The translations under genes and the position numbers were made by a program. Shown in pieces: positions 34,225 to 42,228 of a DNA stretch of 64,000 bases. This stretch comes from Microbacterium invictum (GTDB lineage: Bacteria > Actinomycetota > Actinomycetes > Actinomycetales > Microbacteriaceae): the NCBI RefSeq assembly GCF_034421375.1, contig NZ_CP139779.1, positions 3,348,001 through 3,412,000 of the forward strand, given 5' to 3'. Under the pieces are notes generated by a model, which worked only from the letters and a program-made list of their open reading frames with translations, had not been told where the DNA came from and searched no databases. Each line of letters begins with the position of its first letter. The first letter of the stretch is position 1.

Positions 34225-35399
34225 AGCTCCTTCTCCTGACCGCGGGGTCGCGCGGCGACGTCGAGCCCTTCGCCGCTCTTGCCCGTCGGGCTCAGGAGCG
34301 CGGCCACGAGGTGGTGCTCGCGCTCCCCGACAACTCCGGCGTCGACCTCGACGGGATCCAGACGGCTTCGGTGGGGGCGGACTTCCAGGCCATGATCGCC
34401 GCGCAGGGGACATCCGTCGGCCAGGCGCTGCGGAACTTCTCGTCGGTCGTGCGGCCGACCATGCGCGCGGTGATCGTCGGGTCGGCCCGGGTCGGACTCG
34501 ACCACGGGGCTGACGCGGTCATCGCCCACCCGAAGGTGCTTTCGGCGCCGCTCATCGCCGCACGTCTCGGGGCGCAGCTGTTCGCCGTCGAGACCGTGCC
34601 CACCACCGTTCCCACCCGCGACTTTCCGGCCGCAGGCACGGTACCGTTCGACCTCGGCCCCCTCAACCGCCTGACGTATCGTGCGGGCGGGGCCGCCGCG
34701 TCGATGTTCCGGCGAGAGCTGCGCGAAGCGGCGCGGGTGCTCGGCGATCCTCGGCCGCGCGCGGCGCGAGCCACGCTTCTTCCGGTCAGCCCGCTGATCC
34801 TCTCGCGCCCGGCCGACTGGCCGCCGACAGCTCATCTCACGGGCGCCTGGACGGGGCGCCCCGGCGGGCGATCGGAAGCCGCCGTGACGGCGTTCCTCGC
34901 CCGCGGTCCGTCGGTGTCGGTGGGCTTCGGGTCGATGGCGCAGGGCGACCCGTTCGCCCGCGGCGCGGCGTTCGTCGCGGCGGCACGCGAGCGCGGACGG
35001 CAGACCCTGGTGCTCCGCGGGTGGGGCGGCGCCGACGTGCCCCCCGAACTTCTCGGCGACGACGTACTGGTCATCGACGGCGCTTCGCACGACCAGGTGT
35101 TCCCGCGGGTAGAGGTGGCCGCGCATCACGGGGGTGCGGGCACCTCTCAGGCGGCGGTAAGGGCAGGTACGCCGTCGGTGGTCGTGCCGTTCCTGGCGGA
35201 TCAGCCGTTCTGGGCCCGCACGCTGCGGGCCCGCGGCCTCGCCCCCGGCCCGCTCTCCCGGCACCGCGTGACGGCACGGCACGCAGGTGACGCGATCGAC
35301 GAGGCGCTCCGGTGTCGGCCGCGCGCGGCCGAGCTCGGCCCCCTCGTCGCCGCGGAGGACGGCACGGGGCGCGCGCTGGAGCTGATCGAGGCGGCGTAG
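34221..35399 (+). CDS. GT1 family glycosyltransferase (macrolide/sterol GT-like)
   Basis: The 392-residue protein matches GT-B fold GT1 enzymes related to UDP-glucose sterol and antibiotic glucosyltransferases. It has the N-terminal LLLTAGSRGDVEPFAALARR, VSVGFGSMAQGDP (about residue 232) and the C-terminal nucleotide-sugar motif HHGGAGTSQAAVRAGTPSVV (about 302). It likely transfers a sugar to a lipophilic small molecule or drug, for detoxification or tailoring. It is translated by coupling with the TetR gene, so expression is probably inducible. Confidence 0.88.
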   Translation: MKLLLLTAGSRGDVEPFAALARRAQERGHEVVLALPDNSGVDLDGIQTASVGADFQAMIAAQGTSVGQALRNFSSVVRPTMRAVIVGSARVGLDHGADAVIAHPKVLSAPLIAARLGAQLFAVETVPTTVPTRDFPAAGTVPFDLGPLNRLTYRAGGAAASMFRRELREAARVLGDPRPRAARATLLPVSPLILSRPADWPPTAHLTGAWTGRPGGRSEAAVTAFLARGPSVSVGFGSMAQGDPFARGAAFVAAARERGRQTLVLRGWGGADVPPELLGDDVLVIDGASHDQVFPRVEVAAHHGGAGTSQAAVRAGTPSVVVPFLADQPFWARTLRARGLAPGPLSRHRVTARHAGDAIDEALRCRPRAAELGPLVAAEDGTGRALELIEAA

Positions 35400-35424
35400 G
35401 CCGATTGCGCCCGGCGGCGGCTGT

Positions 35425-35580
35425 CCCGAACTCCTGCAGATTCGGCGATCCCGGTCGTGCAGGCGGTCGGATCGGGGGTCAGGGTGCGGGATTGCCGGAG
35501 TTGGGGACGGCGCGGCAGGCGATCACCGCGCCCCGGGAGGCCGAGATCGGGGTTTCTGCTGCGGATTGCAGGAGTTCGGG
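35425..35580. repeat. Intergenic repeat region with three copies of a GCAGGAGTTCGGG motif
   Basis: CCCGAACTCCTGCA at 35425-35438 is the inverted copy of TGCAGGAGTTCGGG at 35567-35580. A third, degenerate copy (ATTGCCGGAGTTGGGGAC) lies at about 35491-35508. The 181-nt gap between the GT1 gene and the ArsR-like gene contains no gene. It looks like a REP-type intergenic element. Confidence 0.65.
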
Positions 35581-36114
35581 TCACTCGCGCCCCGCCCCGG
35601 GCGGGTTCTTGTCGGAGTGCAGCACCGTGAAGAGCGAGTACGTCTCGCCGTCGGGGTCGGGCCCCCGCTCCTTGAACTCGTTAGCGAGGGCGTACAGCCG
35701 GTCCTGGAGTTCGCGCCTATGGGCCTCGTTGAGCTTCAACCCAAGCCACGTGGCATCCAGATCATCGTCGGCGAGGCCCTCGATCTGCTGCAGGAACGTC
35801 TCGACCAGCACGTGCGAGCCGCCGGGCATCGACGTCCGCCACGACAGCCCCGTCGCCCGGTACGGCACCTCGCGCGCGCCCTGTGCGCCGGTGCGCTCCG
35901 CCTCGGCGACGAGGTATCCGGTGCCGACGAGCGTGCGGACGTGGTGGAGCATCGTCCCGGGGTTCACCCCGAGCAGTTCGGCGAGCTCCTTATTGGTGCG
36001 CGCCTCGAAGGCGCACAGCCGCAGCACCCGCAGCCGCAGCGGCGAACTGAGGGCGCGCATGCGAGCCTCGGCCTCGGGATCCCCCGGCCGCAGCTCGACC
36101 CGTTCGCGACTCAC
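35581..36114 (-). CDS. ArsR-like winged helix regulator
   Basis: The 177-residue protein has an ArsR/HTH_20-type winged helix (about residues 15-90: MRALSSPLRLRVLRLCAFEA, NKELAELLGVNPGTMLHHVRTL). A longer C-terminal helical region follows (VETFLQQIEGLADDDLDATW). It is divergent from the MFS exporter, and an ATTGA-N6-TCAAT box overlaps the exporter's -35 element, so it probably represses that gene. Start codon is uncertain between GTG 36114 and GTG 36120; 36114 is 6 nt after a TTGGGT hexamer. Its last base adjoins the repeat element at 35580. Confidence 0.82.
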   Translation of the reverse strand: MSRERVELRPGDPEAEARMRALSSPLRLRVLRLCAFEARTNKELAELLGVNPGTMLHHVRTLVGTGYLVAEAERTGAQGAREVPYRATGLSWRTSMPGGSHVLVETFLQQIEGLADDDLDATWLGLKLNEAHRRELQDRLYALANEFKERGPDPDGETYSLFTVLHSDKNPPGAGRE

Positions 36115-36134
36115 AACCACACCCAACCACACCG

Positions 36135-36164
36135 ATTGACTTTTCTCAATCAGCCCTTCACACT
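36135..36164 (+). promoter_or_regulatory. Promoter and ArsR-type operator for the MFS gene
   Basis: TTGACT (36136-36141), a 17-nt spacer and CACACT (36159-36164) lie 7 nt before ATG 36172. The box ATTGA-N6-TCAAT (36135-36150) overlaps the -35 element, the usual site for repression by an ArsR-family protein encoded divergently. Confidence 0.6.
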
Positions 36165-36171
36165 GATCGAC

Positions 36172-37446
36172 ATGTCTCAACCAGTCGCCGCCGAGACGGC
36201 ACCGAAGGGATCTCTCTGGCGCGACCGCAACTTCCTGACGATGTGGACCGGCCAGGCCTTCAGCCAGTTCGGCTCGCAGATCACCGAGCTCGCGATCCCG
36301 GTGCTCGCCGTCCTTCTGCTCCAGGCGACCGAGTGGGAGGTCGGCGTCCTGGGCGCCGCCAACGTCGCCGCGTTCCTCATCGTGGGCCTTCCCGCCGGCG
36401 CCTGGATCGACCGGATGCGCAAGCGCCACGTGATGATCTGGGCAGACCTCGTCCGGGCGCTCGCGCTCGGGTCGCTCCCGGTGCTGTGGTTCGCCGGCAT
36501 CCTCGAGATCTGGCATCTCATCGTCGTCGCGCTGGTGATGGGGGTCGCCACGGTCTTCTTCGACGTGTCGTACCAGAGCCTCATCCCCTCGCTCGTGCGG
36601 CCGGGTCAGATCGCCGAGGCCAACGGCAAGCTCGAGGCGACCCACCAGGTCGCGGGGCTCGCGGGCCCCGCAGTGGGCGGATGGCTCGTGGGAGTCCTGG
36701 CCGCCCCCGTCGCCATCCTCGCCACGGTCGCGACCTACCTCGCCTCCTTCGTCGCCCTGCTGTTCACCCGCGACCACGAGCCGCCCCACGAACGCGAGAG
36801 CCGCCGGCCGCTGCACCGCGAGATCGGCGAAGGACTCGGGTGGGTGTTCGGCAACCCGCTCCTGCGCCGCATCGTGTGCACCACCGGCACGGCGAACTTC
36901 TTCGGCACGATCGCCACGACACTGCTGCCGATCTTCGTGCTGCGCGAGCTCGGCCTCTCCCCCGAGATGCTGGGCATCGTCTTCTCGCTCTCGGCGGTCG
37001 GGGGGCTCCTCGGCGCGATCGCGACACCCCACATCGTGATGCGGATCGGCGAGGCCCGCGCCATCCCGATCAGCGCCCTCATCTTCTGCGTCGTCCCCTT
37101 CTTCCTGCCCGCGATCTCGCTCGTGCCGGCGCTGGCGTTCCCGCTGCTGGTCATCCAGTTCTTCGCACTGAGCTTCTCGGTGCTGCTGTACAACATCACG
37201 CAGGTGACGTTCCGTCAGCGCATCACCCCGGCCCGTCTCCTCGGACGGATGAACGCCTCGATCCGCTTCGTCGTGTGGGGGGTGATGCCGATCGCCGCCC
37301 TCATCGCCGGCGCGCTCGGCACGTGGATCGGTACCGTGCCGACCCTGTGGATCGCCGCCGCGGGCGAGCTGCTCTCGTGCCTGTTCGTCGTGATCGGGCC
37401 GTTCTGGGCGATGCGGGAACTGCCCGACGCGCACGCGGAGCAGTAG
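36172..37446 (+). CDS. MFS transporter (enterobactin/multidrug exporter-like)
   Basis: The 424-residue protein has about 12 membrane helices and MFS landmarks: FLTMWTGQAFSQFGSQITEL in the first helix and the loop motif AGAWIDRMRKRHVMIWADLV (motif A, about residues 75-94). It matches the MFS_3 group of drug or siderophore exporters. The substrate is unknown. It has a ribosome-site-free start 7 nt after a -10-like box, and is controlled in all likelihood by the divergent ArsR-like protein. Confidence 0.92.
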   Translation: MSQPVAAETAPKGSLWRDRNFLTMWTGQAFSQFGSQITELAIPVLAVLLLQATEWEVGVLGAANVAAFLIVGLPAGAWIDRMRKRHVMIWADLVRALALGSLPVLWFAGILEIWHLIVVALVMGVATVFFDVSYQSLIPSLVRPGQIAEANGKLEATHQVAGLAGPAVGGWLVGVLAAPVAILATVATYLASFVALLFTRDHEPPHERESRRPLHREIGEGLGWVFGNPLLRRIVCTTGTANFFGTIATTLLPIFVLRELGLSPEMLGIVFSLSAVGGLLGAIATPHIVMRIGEARAIPISALIFCVVPFFLPAISLVPALAFPLLVIQFFALSFSVLLYNITQVTFRQRITPARLLGRMNASIRFVVWGVMPIAALIAGALGTWIGTVPTLWIAAAGELLSCLFVVIGPFWAMRELPDAHAEQ

Positions 37447-37503
37447 TCGCCGGCGCCTTCGACGGCAACCTCCGGCCCGCGCCGGCCGGGAGCGTGGTTG
37501 AGT

Positions 37504-38649
37504 GTGAGCATGGTCGCGCGCATCCTCTCGATCGGCACCGCTGTGCCGCCGACCGTGCTCGCCCAGGGCGAGGTGCGCGACTTCTTCGCAGCCCAGCCGG
37601 GCGTCGACCGGCTGACCGCCCGACTCATCGGTGCGGCCTTCGACGCCGCGGCGATCGAGCGGCGCCATACGGTGCTGCGCGAGTTCGGTCAGCTCCGCGA
37701 GGGGCAGCAGACGGATGCCGCGCCCGCGGCGCCCGGCGGAGGGTTCATCGATCGGCAGGGCGCGCTTCGCGTGCCCTCGACCGGCGAGCGGAACGCGGCC
37801 TACACCGCCCTCGTGCCCGATCTCTATGCCGAGGCGGCGCGGGAAGCACTGGCGGGCGGCGGAGTCGCGGCATCCGACATCACGCACGTGGTGACCGTCT
37901 CGTGCACGGGGTTCTTCGCGCCGGGTCCGGACTACCGGCTCGTGCGCGACCTCGGCATGGCGGCGAGCGTCGAGCGCTACCACCTCGGCTTCATCGGGTG
38001 CGCGGCGGGGATCCCGGCGCTGCGCGCCGCGGCCCGCATCTGCGCCGCCGACCCGGACGCGGTCGTGCTGGTGGCCTGCGCCGAGCTCTGCTCGCTGCAC
38101 ATCCGCGCCTCGGACGATCCCCAGCAGATCGTCGCGGCATCGGTGTTCGCCGACGGCGCGGCGGCGGCGGTCGTGACGGCGCGCGACGACCTGGCGCGAC
38201 GCGTGGCTAGCGCGGTGCTCGAACTCGACCGGTTCGCTACGACGCTGACCAGCGAGGGCGAGACCGACATGGTGTGGACGATCGGCGACGAGGGGTTCGA
38301 GATGACCCTCTCGGCCGAAGTGCCGCGCATCATCGGCCGCGAGATCCAGGAGGCCGTCGGCGGGTTCCTCGGCGAGGACCGACCGGCGACCTGGGCCGTG
38401 CACCCGGGCGGGCGGAGCGTGCTCGATCGGGTCGAGTCCGGTCTCGGGCTGCCGGGCACCGCGCTCGAGACCTCGCGCGCGGTGCTGCGCGACTTCGGCA
38501 ACATGTCGAGCGCGACGATCCTCTTCATTCTGCAGCGGGTGCTCGGCGGCGGGCTCGCCGACGGCGAGCGGGTCGCCGCTCTCGCCTTCGGACCGGGCCT
38601 CACGGTGGAGGCCGCGCTCCTCACAGCGCGCACGGGCGAGCTGCCGTGA
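37504..38649 (+). CDS. Type III polyketide synthase
   Basis: The 381-residue protein is a chalcone-synthase-fold enzyme with the full Cys-His-Asn triad: Cys in TVSCTGFFAPG (about residue 134), His in WAVHPGG (about 299) and Asn in FGNMSSATILF (about 333). It condenses malonyl-CoA units on an acyl starter to give an alkylresorcinol, pyrone or naphthalene-type product. It heads a three-gene cluster with a methyltransferase and a flavin hydroxylase, the same roles as srsA-srsB-srsC of Streptomyces (phenolic lipid quinones). The start may instead be ATG 37510. Confidence 0.92.
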   Translation: MSMVARILSIGTAVPPTVLAQGEVRDFFAAQPGVDRLTARLIGAAFDAAAIERRHTVLREFGQLREGQQTDAAPAAPGGGFIDRQGALRVPSTGERNAAYTALVPDLYAEAAREALAGGGVAASDITHVVTVSCTGFFAPGPDYRLVRDLGMAASVERYHLGFIGCAAGIPALRAAARICAADPDAVVLVACAELCSLHIRASDDPQQIVAASVFADGAAAAVVTARDDLARRVASAVLELDRFATTLTSEGETDMVWTIGDEGFEMTLSAEVPRIIGREIQEAVGGFLGEDRPATWAVHPGGRSVLDRVESGLGLPGTALETSRAVLRDFGNMSSATILFILQRVLGGGLADGERVAALAFGPGLTVEAALLTARTGELP

Positions 38650-39341
38650 CGCTCGCGGTACGCGACACCCGGCTGCGCGAGCTGATGGACGACCCCGACT
38701 GCGACCTCGAGCGGCTCCACGCGACGCTCCGGCGGTTCTCGGTCGTCAACCGGCTCGTCTCGGGATGGGGCGCGGTCTACCGCTCGACGGTAGCGCCGTA
38801 TCTTCGCGGGCTCGGGCGCCCCGCGCGCGTGCTGGACCTCGGATGCGGCGGAGGCGACGTCATCGCACGGCTCGCCTCGCTCGCGCGGCGCGAGGGGATC
38901 GTGGCCGAGTGGCGGGGCGTCGACCCCGACGAGCGTTCCCTCGCGGTCGCCCGGCGGTATGCCGCGCCGGGCATACGATTCGAGGCGACGGACTCGAGTG
39001 CGCTCCGCGCCGCGGGCGAGAGGTTCGATCTGGTGATCTCCAACCACGTGCTGCACCACCTCGACCCGATCGCGTTCGCGACGTTCCGCGACGACTCGCG
39101 GGCGCTGTCCCTGGGGCTCGTGCTCCACGGCGACATCGCCCGCGGCCGCCTGGCCTATGGGCTCTATGCCGCGGGGATCACCCCCCTCGCGCCGGGGTCG
39201 TTCCTGCGCACGGACGGGCTCCGCAGTATCCGTCGCTCCTTCACCGCGCCGGAGCTCGCCGACGCCCTCGGATCCGGATGGCGCGTCGAGCAGCCCGCGC
39301 CGTTCCGGGTGCTCGCCGTCTCGGAGGGCGGAGATGCCTGA
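38646..39341 (+). CDS. Class I SAM-dependent methyltransferase
   Basis: The 231-residue protein has motif I VLDLGCGGGDVIARL (about residue 60), the acidic WRGVDPDERSLAVARR, and the post-I/II segment DLVISNHVLHHLDP (about 130), typical of UbiE-like O- or C-methyltransferases. It starts at a GTG overlapping the polyketide synthase stop (GTGA) and overlaps the next gene by 8 nt. In context it probably methylates the polyketide product or its hydroxylated form. Unlike SrsB of Streptomyces, it is not a membrane ICMT-type enzyme. Confidence 0.9.
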   Translation: MTLAVRDTRLRELMDDPDCDLERLHATLRRFSVVNRLVSGWGAVYRSTVAPYLRGLGRPARVLDLGCGGGDVIARLASLARREGIVAEWRGVDPDERSLAVARRYAAPGIRFEATDSSALRAAGERFDLVISNHVLHHLDPIAFATFRDDSRALSLGLVLHGDIARGRLAYGLYAAGITPLAPGSFLRTDGLRSIRRSFTAPELADALGSGWRVEQPAPFRVLAVSEGGDA

Positions 39342-40471
39342 CGTCGTGGTCGTCGGGGCGGGGCCGGTCGGCCTGCTGGCCGCGGCCGAGCTGCGACGGC
39401 TCGGCGTCGACGTCGCCGTCCTCGAGCGCCGGCCCGTGGCGGGGCCGGGCTCGCGCGCGATCGGGCTGCACTCGCCGTCGCTCTCGGCCCTCGAGCCGGG
39501 GGGATACACCGAGCGTCTTCTCGCCGTAGCGCTGCGGGTCGACCGGGGCGAGGCGCGGTCAGGCGGCCGGGTGCTGGGGGTGGTGCGCTTCGACCGGCTG
39601 TCACGCCGCTTCCCGTTCGTGGCGACACTCCCGCAGGCCGAGACCGAGCGGGTGCTCACCGACGAAGCCCCGCCGGTCGAGCGCGGGGTGACGGTGCGGG
39701 GCGTGTCCGCCGAGCCCGACGGGGTTCGAATCGACGTCGAGCGAGCAGGCGGCGCCGTCTACGACATGCGCGCCGCGGTGGTCGTCGTGGCGTCCGGGGC
39801 GGGAGCGCGCGACCTCGTCTATCGCCCGGGCGCGGTCACGGTGCGCGAGTATCCCGACCGCTACCTCATGGCCGATGCTCCGGCCGCAGGTCGGGCGGTC
39901 GCCGAGGTGCACCTCGACCGCGGAGGCGTGCTGGAATCGTTCCCGATGCCGGGGGGCGTGCGCCGCTTCGTCGCATGGGATCCGTCGCCGGGCGACGACG
40001 ACTCCGCCGCGCGGACCGCGCGCCTTCGGGCGGCGGTCGCCGGACGAGCGGGACCCGAGGCGGCCGCGGCGATCGACGGCGCCTCGTCGTTCCGGGTGCG
40101 GCGGGCCGTCGCGCCGCGCCTCCGGCGCGGACGGGTGATCGTGATCGGCGACGCGGCGCGACGAGGTCAGCCCGATCGGCGGGCAGGGCATGAATCTCGG
40201 GCTGCTCGACGCCGCGACGCTCGCCCCGCTCGTGGCGGCGTGGGTGCGCAGCGGCGAGGCGCCCGACGCGGAGCTCGTCGAGTGGGAGCGGCGGCGGGTC
40301 GCCTCGGCGCGACGGGCGGCCAGGCTCGCGTCGCTCAACACGGGCCTCGGCCGGCCGCGCGGTGCGGTGGCCGACGCCGCCCGCCGCGCCGCGCTCCGCG
40401 CGCTCCTCGCCGGGCCGGGCGCCCGCGCCTTCGCCCACGCCTACGCGATGGGCCTCGACCGCGACGCGTAA
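39334..40471 (+). pseudogene. FAD-dependent hydroxylase with a frameshift at about 40160
   Basis: The reading frame from ATG 39334 encodes a class A flavoprotein hydroxylase: VVVVGAGPVGLLAAAELRRL at the N-terminus and the GD motif beginning VIVIGDAA (about residues 270-277). There the frame breaks. One extra base, the G at 40160, shifts it. If that base is removed, the sequence continues HEVSPIGGQGMNLGLLDA, exactly the expected motif, and runs in the other frame to a stop at 40471, giving 378 residues. It is either a recent inactivating mutation or a sequencing error. In context it would oxidise the type III polyketide product. Confidence 0.85.
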
Positions 40472-40499
40472 CGCGCGCGCATCTGCACGATTGGCTGAT

Positions 40500-40560
40500 C
40501 GCAACTATAGTTGCGTTATTCCTCCCGGCACGATACGGTGTCAACGCAACAGAAGTTGCG
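40500..40560 (+). promoter_or_regulatory. Two identical operators flanking the promoter of the SRPBCC-TetR operon
   Basis: CGCAACTATAGTTGCG (40500-40515) and CGCAACAGAAGTTGCG (40545-40560) share the form CGCAAC-N4-GTTGCG and are centred 45 nt apart. The first overlaps a TTGCGT -35-like box (40511-40516). The second covers the start predicted from TACGGT (40534-40539). The TetR protein encoded second in the operon is the probable ligand. Confidence 0.75.
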
Positions 40561-40577
40561 ATGAGCAAGGAGTCACC

Positions 40578-41057
40578 GTGTCCCGCACCCAGAACGTCGA
40601 GTCGCACGCATTTCGCGTCGAGATCCGCACCACCCGCGAGATCGCGGCGCCGGGGGCGGCCGTGTGGTCCGCCCTCGCCGACCGCGACGCCTACGCGCAG
40701 TGGAACTCCTTCATCCGCAGCTGGACCGGCGACTGGGTGATCGGAGCCCGGCAAGTGGTCCGGCTCGAACCGACGGAGAAGGGCGGACAGACCCTCTCGC
40801 CCCGCATCGTCGAACTCGTGCCGCGGAAGCGTCTCGCCTGGCGCGGACGGATCGGCATCCCGGGCCTCCTCGACGGTCACCACCGGTTCGAGATCGAGGA
40901 CCGAGAGGACGGCACCTCGCTGTTCCACCACGCCGAGACGCTCTCGGGCGCCCTGGTCCCCCTGTTCCGGAAGATGCTCACCGTCGACACCCCGGCGGCC
41001 TTCCACCGCATGAACGACGAGCTGGCCCGCCGCGTCGAGGCCGGGGCCCGGCGATGA
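40578..41057 (+). CDS. SRPBCC domain protein (polyketide cyclase/START-like fold)
   Basis: The 159-residue protein is an SRPBCC domain: an initial beta strand with EIRTTREIAAPGAAVWSALADRDAY, a WNSFIRSWTGDWVIGARQVV segment and a C-terminal long helix. Such proteins bind lipophilic ligands or act as cyclases. The GTG at 40578 is set by an AAGGAG site five bases upstream. It is the first gene of the operon 40578-43400 and follows the polyketide cluster by about 100 nt, but it has its own operator-controlled promoter, so a role in that pathway is uncertain. Confidence 0.85.
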   Translation: MSRTQNVESHAFRVEIRTTREIAAPGAAVWSALADRDAYAQWNSFIRSWTGDWVIGARQVVRLEPTEKGGQTLSPRIVELVPRKRLAWRGRIGIPGLLDGHHRFEIEDREDGTSLFHHAETLSGALVPLFRKMLTVDTPAAFHRMNDELARRVEAGARR

Positions 41058-41620
41058 GCGCCACCGCCCAGCGGCGAGGTCCCGCGGTCGAGCAGGCGCT
41101 CCTCGATGCCACCGTGCAGCTCCTCACCGAGCGCGGCGCCACCGTCACGGTCGACGACATCGCCGCCGCCACCGGCGTCCACAAGACGACGATCTATCGC
41201 CGATTCACCACGCGCGAGCACCTGATCGCCGCAGCCGTTCGCCATCTCGGCGAGCGCATCGTCCCCGTCGTCGAGGACGTAGACCCCCGCGCAGCCCTCG
41301 GAGAGCTCGCTCGCTCCGTCGCCGCAGCCCTTCGGTCCCCGGCGGGCGGCAACATCCTCCGCGCGGTTGTCGCCGCCTCCGCCTCCGCGCCCGAGCTGAT
41401 CGACCTCGCAGACGAGTTCTTCCGCGAGCGATACGAGATCGCTCTGGTCCACCTGGATCGACTGGCCGCCGCGGGCGCGCTCCGGCGCGACGTGGAGCCG
41501 GTCGTCGTCTGGGAGCAGATCGTCAACCCGATGCATGTCCGTGCCCTTTGCGGACGCCCCACCTCCGACCGCGAGGCCGACGCGCTCGTCGATCTCGCCC
41601 TTCACGGAGCAGCACGATGA
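41054..41620 (+). CDS. TetR family transcriptional regulator
   Basis: The 188-residue protein has a TetR helix-turn-helix at the N-terminus (VEQALLDATVQLLTERGATV and DDIAAATGVHKTTIYRRFTT) and a TetR_C-like helical core. It is coupled to the SRPBCC gene by an ATGA overlap and to the next gene likewise. The paired CGCAAC-N4-GTTGCG boxes at the operon promoter are the obvious candidates for its binding site, making this a self-regulated, ligand-inducible operon (inference). Confidence 0.9.
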   Translation: MSATAQRRGPAVEQALLDATVQLLTERGATVTVDDIAAATGVHKTTIYRRFTTREHLIAAAVRHLGERIVPVVEDVDPRAALGELARSVAAALRSPAGGNILRAVVAASASAPELIDLADEFFRERYEIALVHLDRLAAAGALRRDVEPVVVWEQIVNPMHVRALCGRPTSDREADALVDLALHGAAR

Positions 41621-42228
41621 CCGTCCACGCCGCTCGCGTCATCGCGGGACACCGCATCCGGCCCGCTCTCCTCGTCGCCGCAGGCGGCGCACTGGCGGCG
41701 ACCGTCGCGGTGGCGATCACCGGGGGCGGCTCGGCGTGGTGGATCGCCGTCGGGCTGATCGCCCCCGACATCCTCCCGCTGTTCGCCTTCCGCACGCCCA
41801 CCGAGCCGGGACGGATGCCGCGGACGATGGTACCCGTGTACAACGCGACGCACGCGCTGGTGGGGCCGATCCTGCTCGCGGGACTCGCCCTCGTCGTCGG
41901 CTCTGCCGACATCCTGCTCGTCGCGGCGTCGTGGCTCACGCACATCCTGTGGGATCGCGCTGTCGGCTACGAGTTGCGCGGGAAGGACGGCGCGCCCCGC
42001 GCCCGCCGCGCAGACCGCAGCCCCACCCGCGAGGGTGCACCCCCCACCCGCGAGGGTGCACTCCCCACCCGCGAAGGTGCACTCCTCGCGCGCGAGGGTG
42101 CACTCCTCGCCCCTGGATTCGCGAATGGGTGTCACACGTCCCCGAGGCGCACGGTTGGCGAGGCTCGAGGAATGCGGGAAGATGGGCGCATCCGGCCCCG
42201 TGTCGGCCCTTGCGAGGAGGACCGATGA
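41617..42228 (+). CDS. DUF4260-like small membrane protein with repeat-encoded tail
   Basis: The first about 125 of 203 residues form a four-helix membrane domain matching DUF4260 (ILPLFAFRTPTEPGRMPRTM, YNATHALVGPILLAG, WLTHILWDRAVGYELRGKDG). Family members normally stop near there. The rest is encoded by a 21-nt tandem repeat (PTREGAP-like heptads) and then a low-information tail up to the ATGA overlap with the hydrolase gene. The tail therefore looks like a repeat expansion or lost stop codon rather than a domain. Function of DUF4260 is unknown. Confidence 0.75.
   Translation: MTVHAARVIAGHRIRPALLVAAGGALAATVAVAITGGGSAWWIAVGLIAPDILPLFAFRTPTEPGRMPRTMVPVYNATHALVGPILLAGLALVVGSADILLVAASWLTHILWDRAVGYELRGKDGAPRARRADRSPTREGAPPTREGALPTREGALLAREGALLAPGFANGCHTSPRRTVGEARGMREDGRIRPRVGPCEEDR
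42019..42117 (+). repeat. 21-nt tandem repeat, about 4.5 copies
   Basis: Four full units end at 42039, 42060, 42081 and 42102, each close to CTCCCCACCCGCGAGGGTGC plus A, and a fifth decays after CTCCTCGCCC. The run is in frame with the DUF4260-like gene and encodes seven-residue repeats. Confidence 0.9.

Noticed and set aside
36243..38403. Very long overlapping frames on both strands across the MFS and polyketide synthase genes
   Set aside because: They arise from high GC at codon position 3. Only the plus-strand frames carry family motifs.
39715..39735. GGTTCGAATC sequence resembling a tRNA T-arm
   Set aside because: It lies within the hydroxylase coding frame, and no acceptor or anticodon stem could be built around it.
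42019..42117. Regularly spaced repeats that could suggest a CRISPR array
   Set aside because: Units are contiguous, with no unique spacers and no cas genes; it is a simple tandem repeat.
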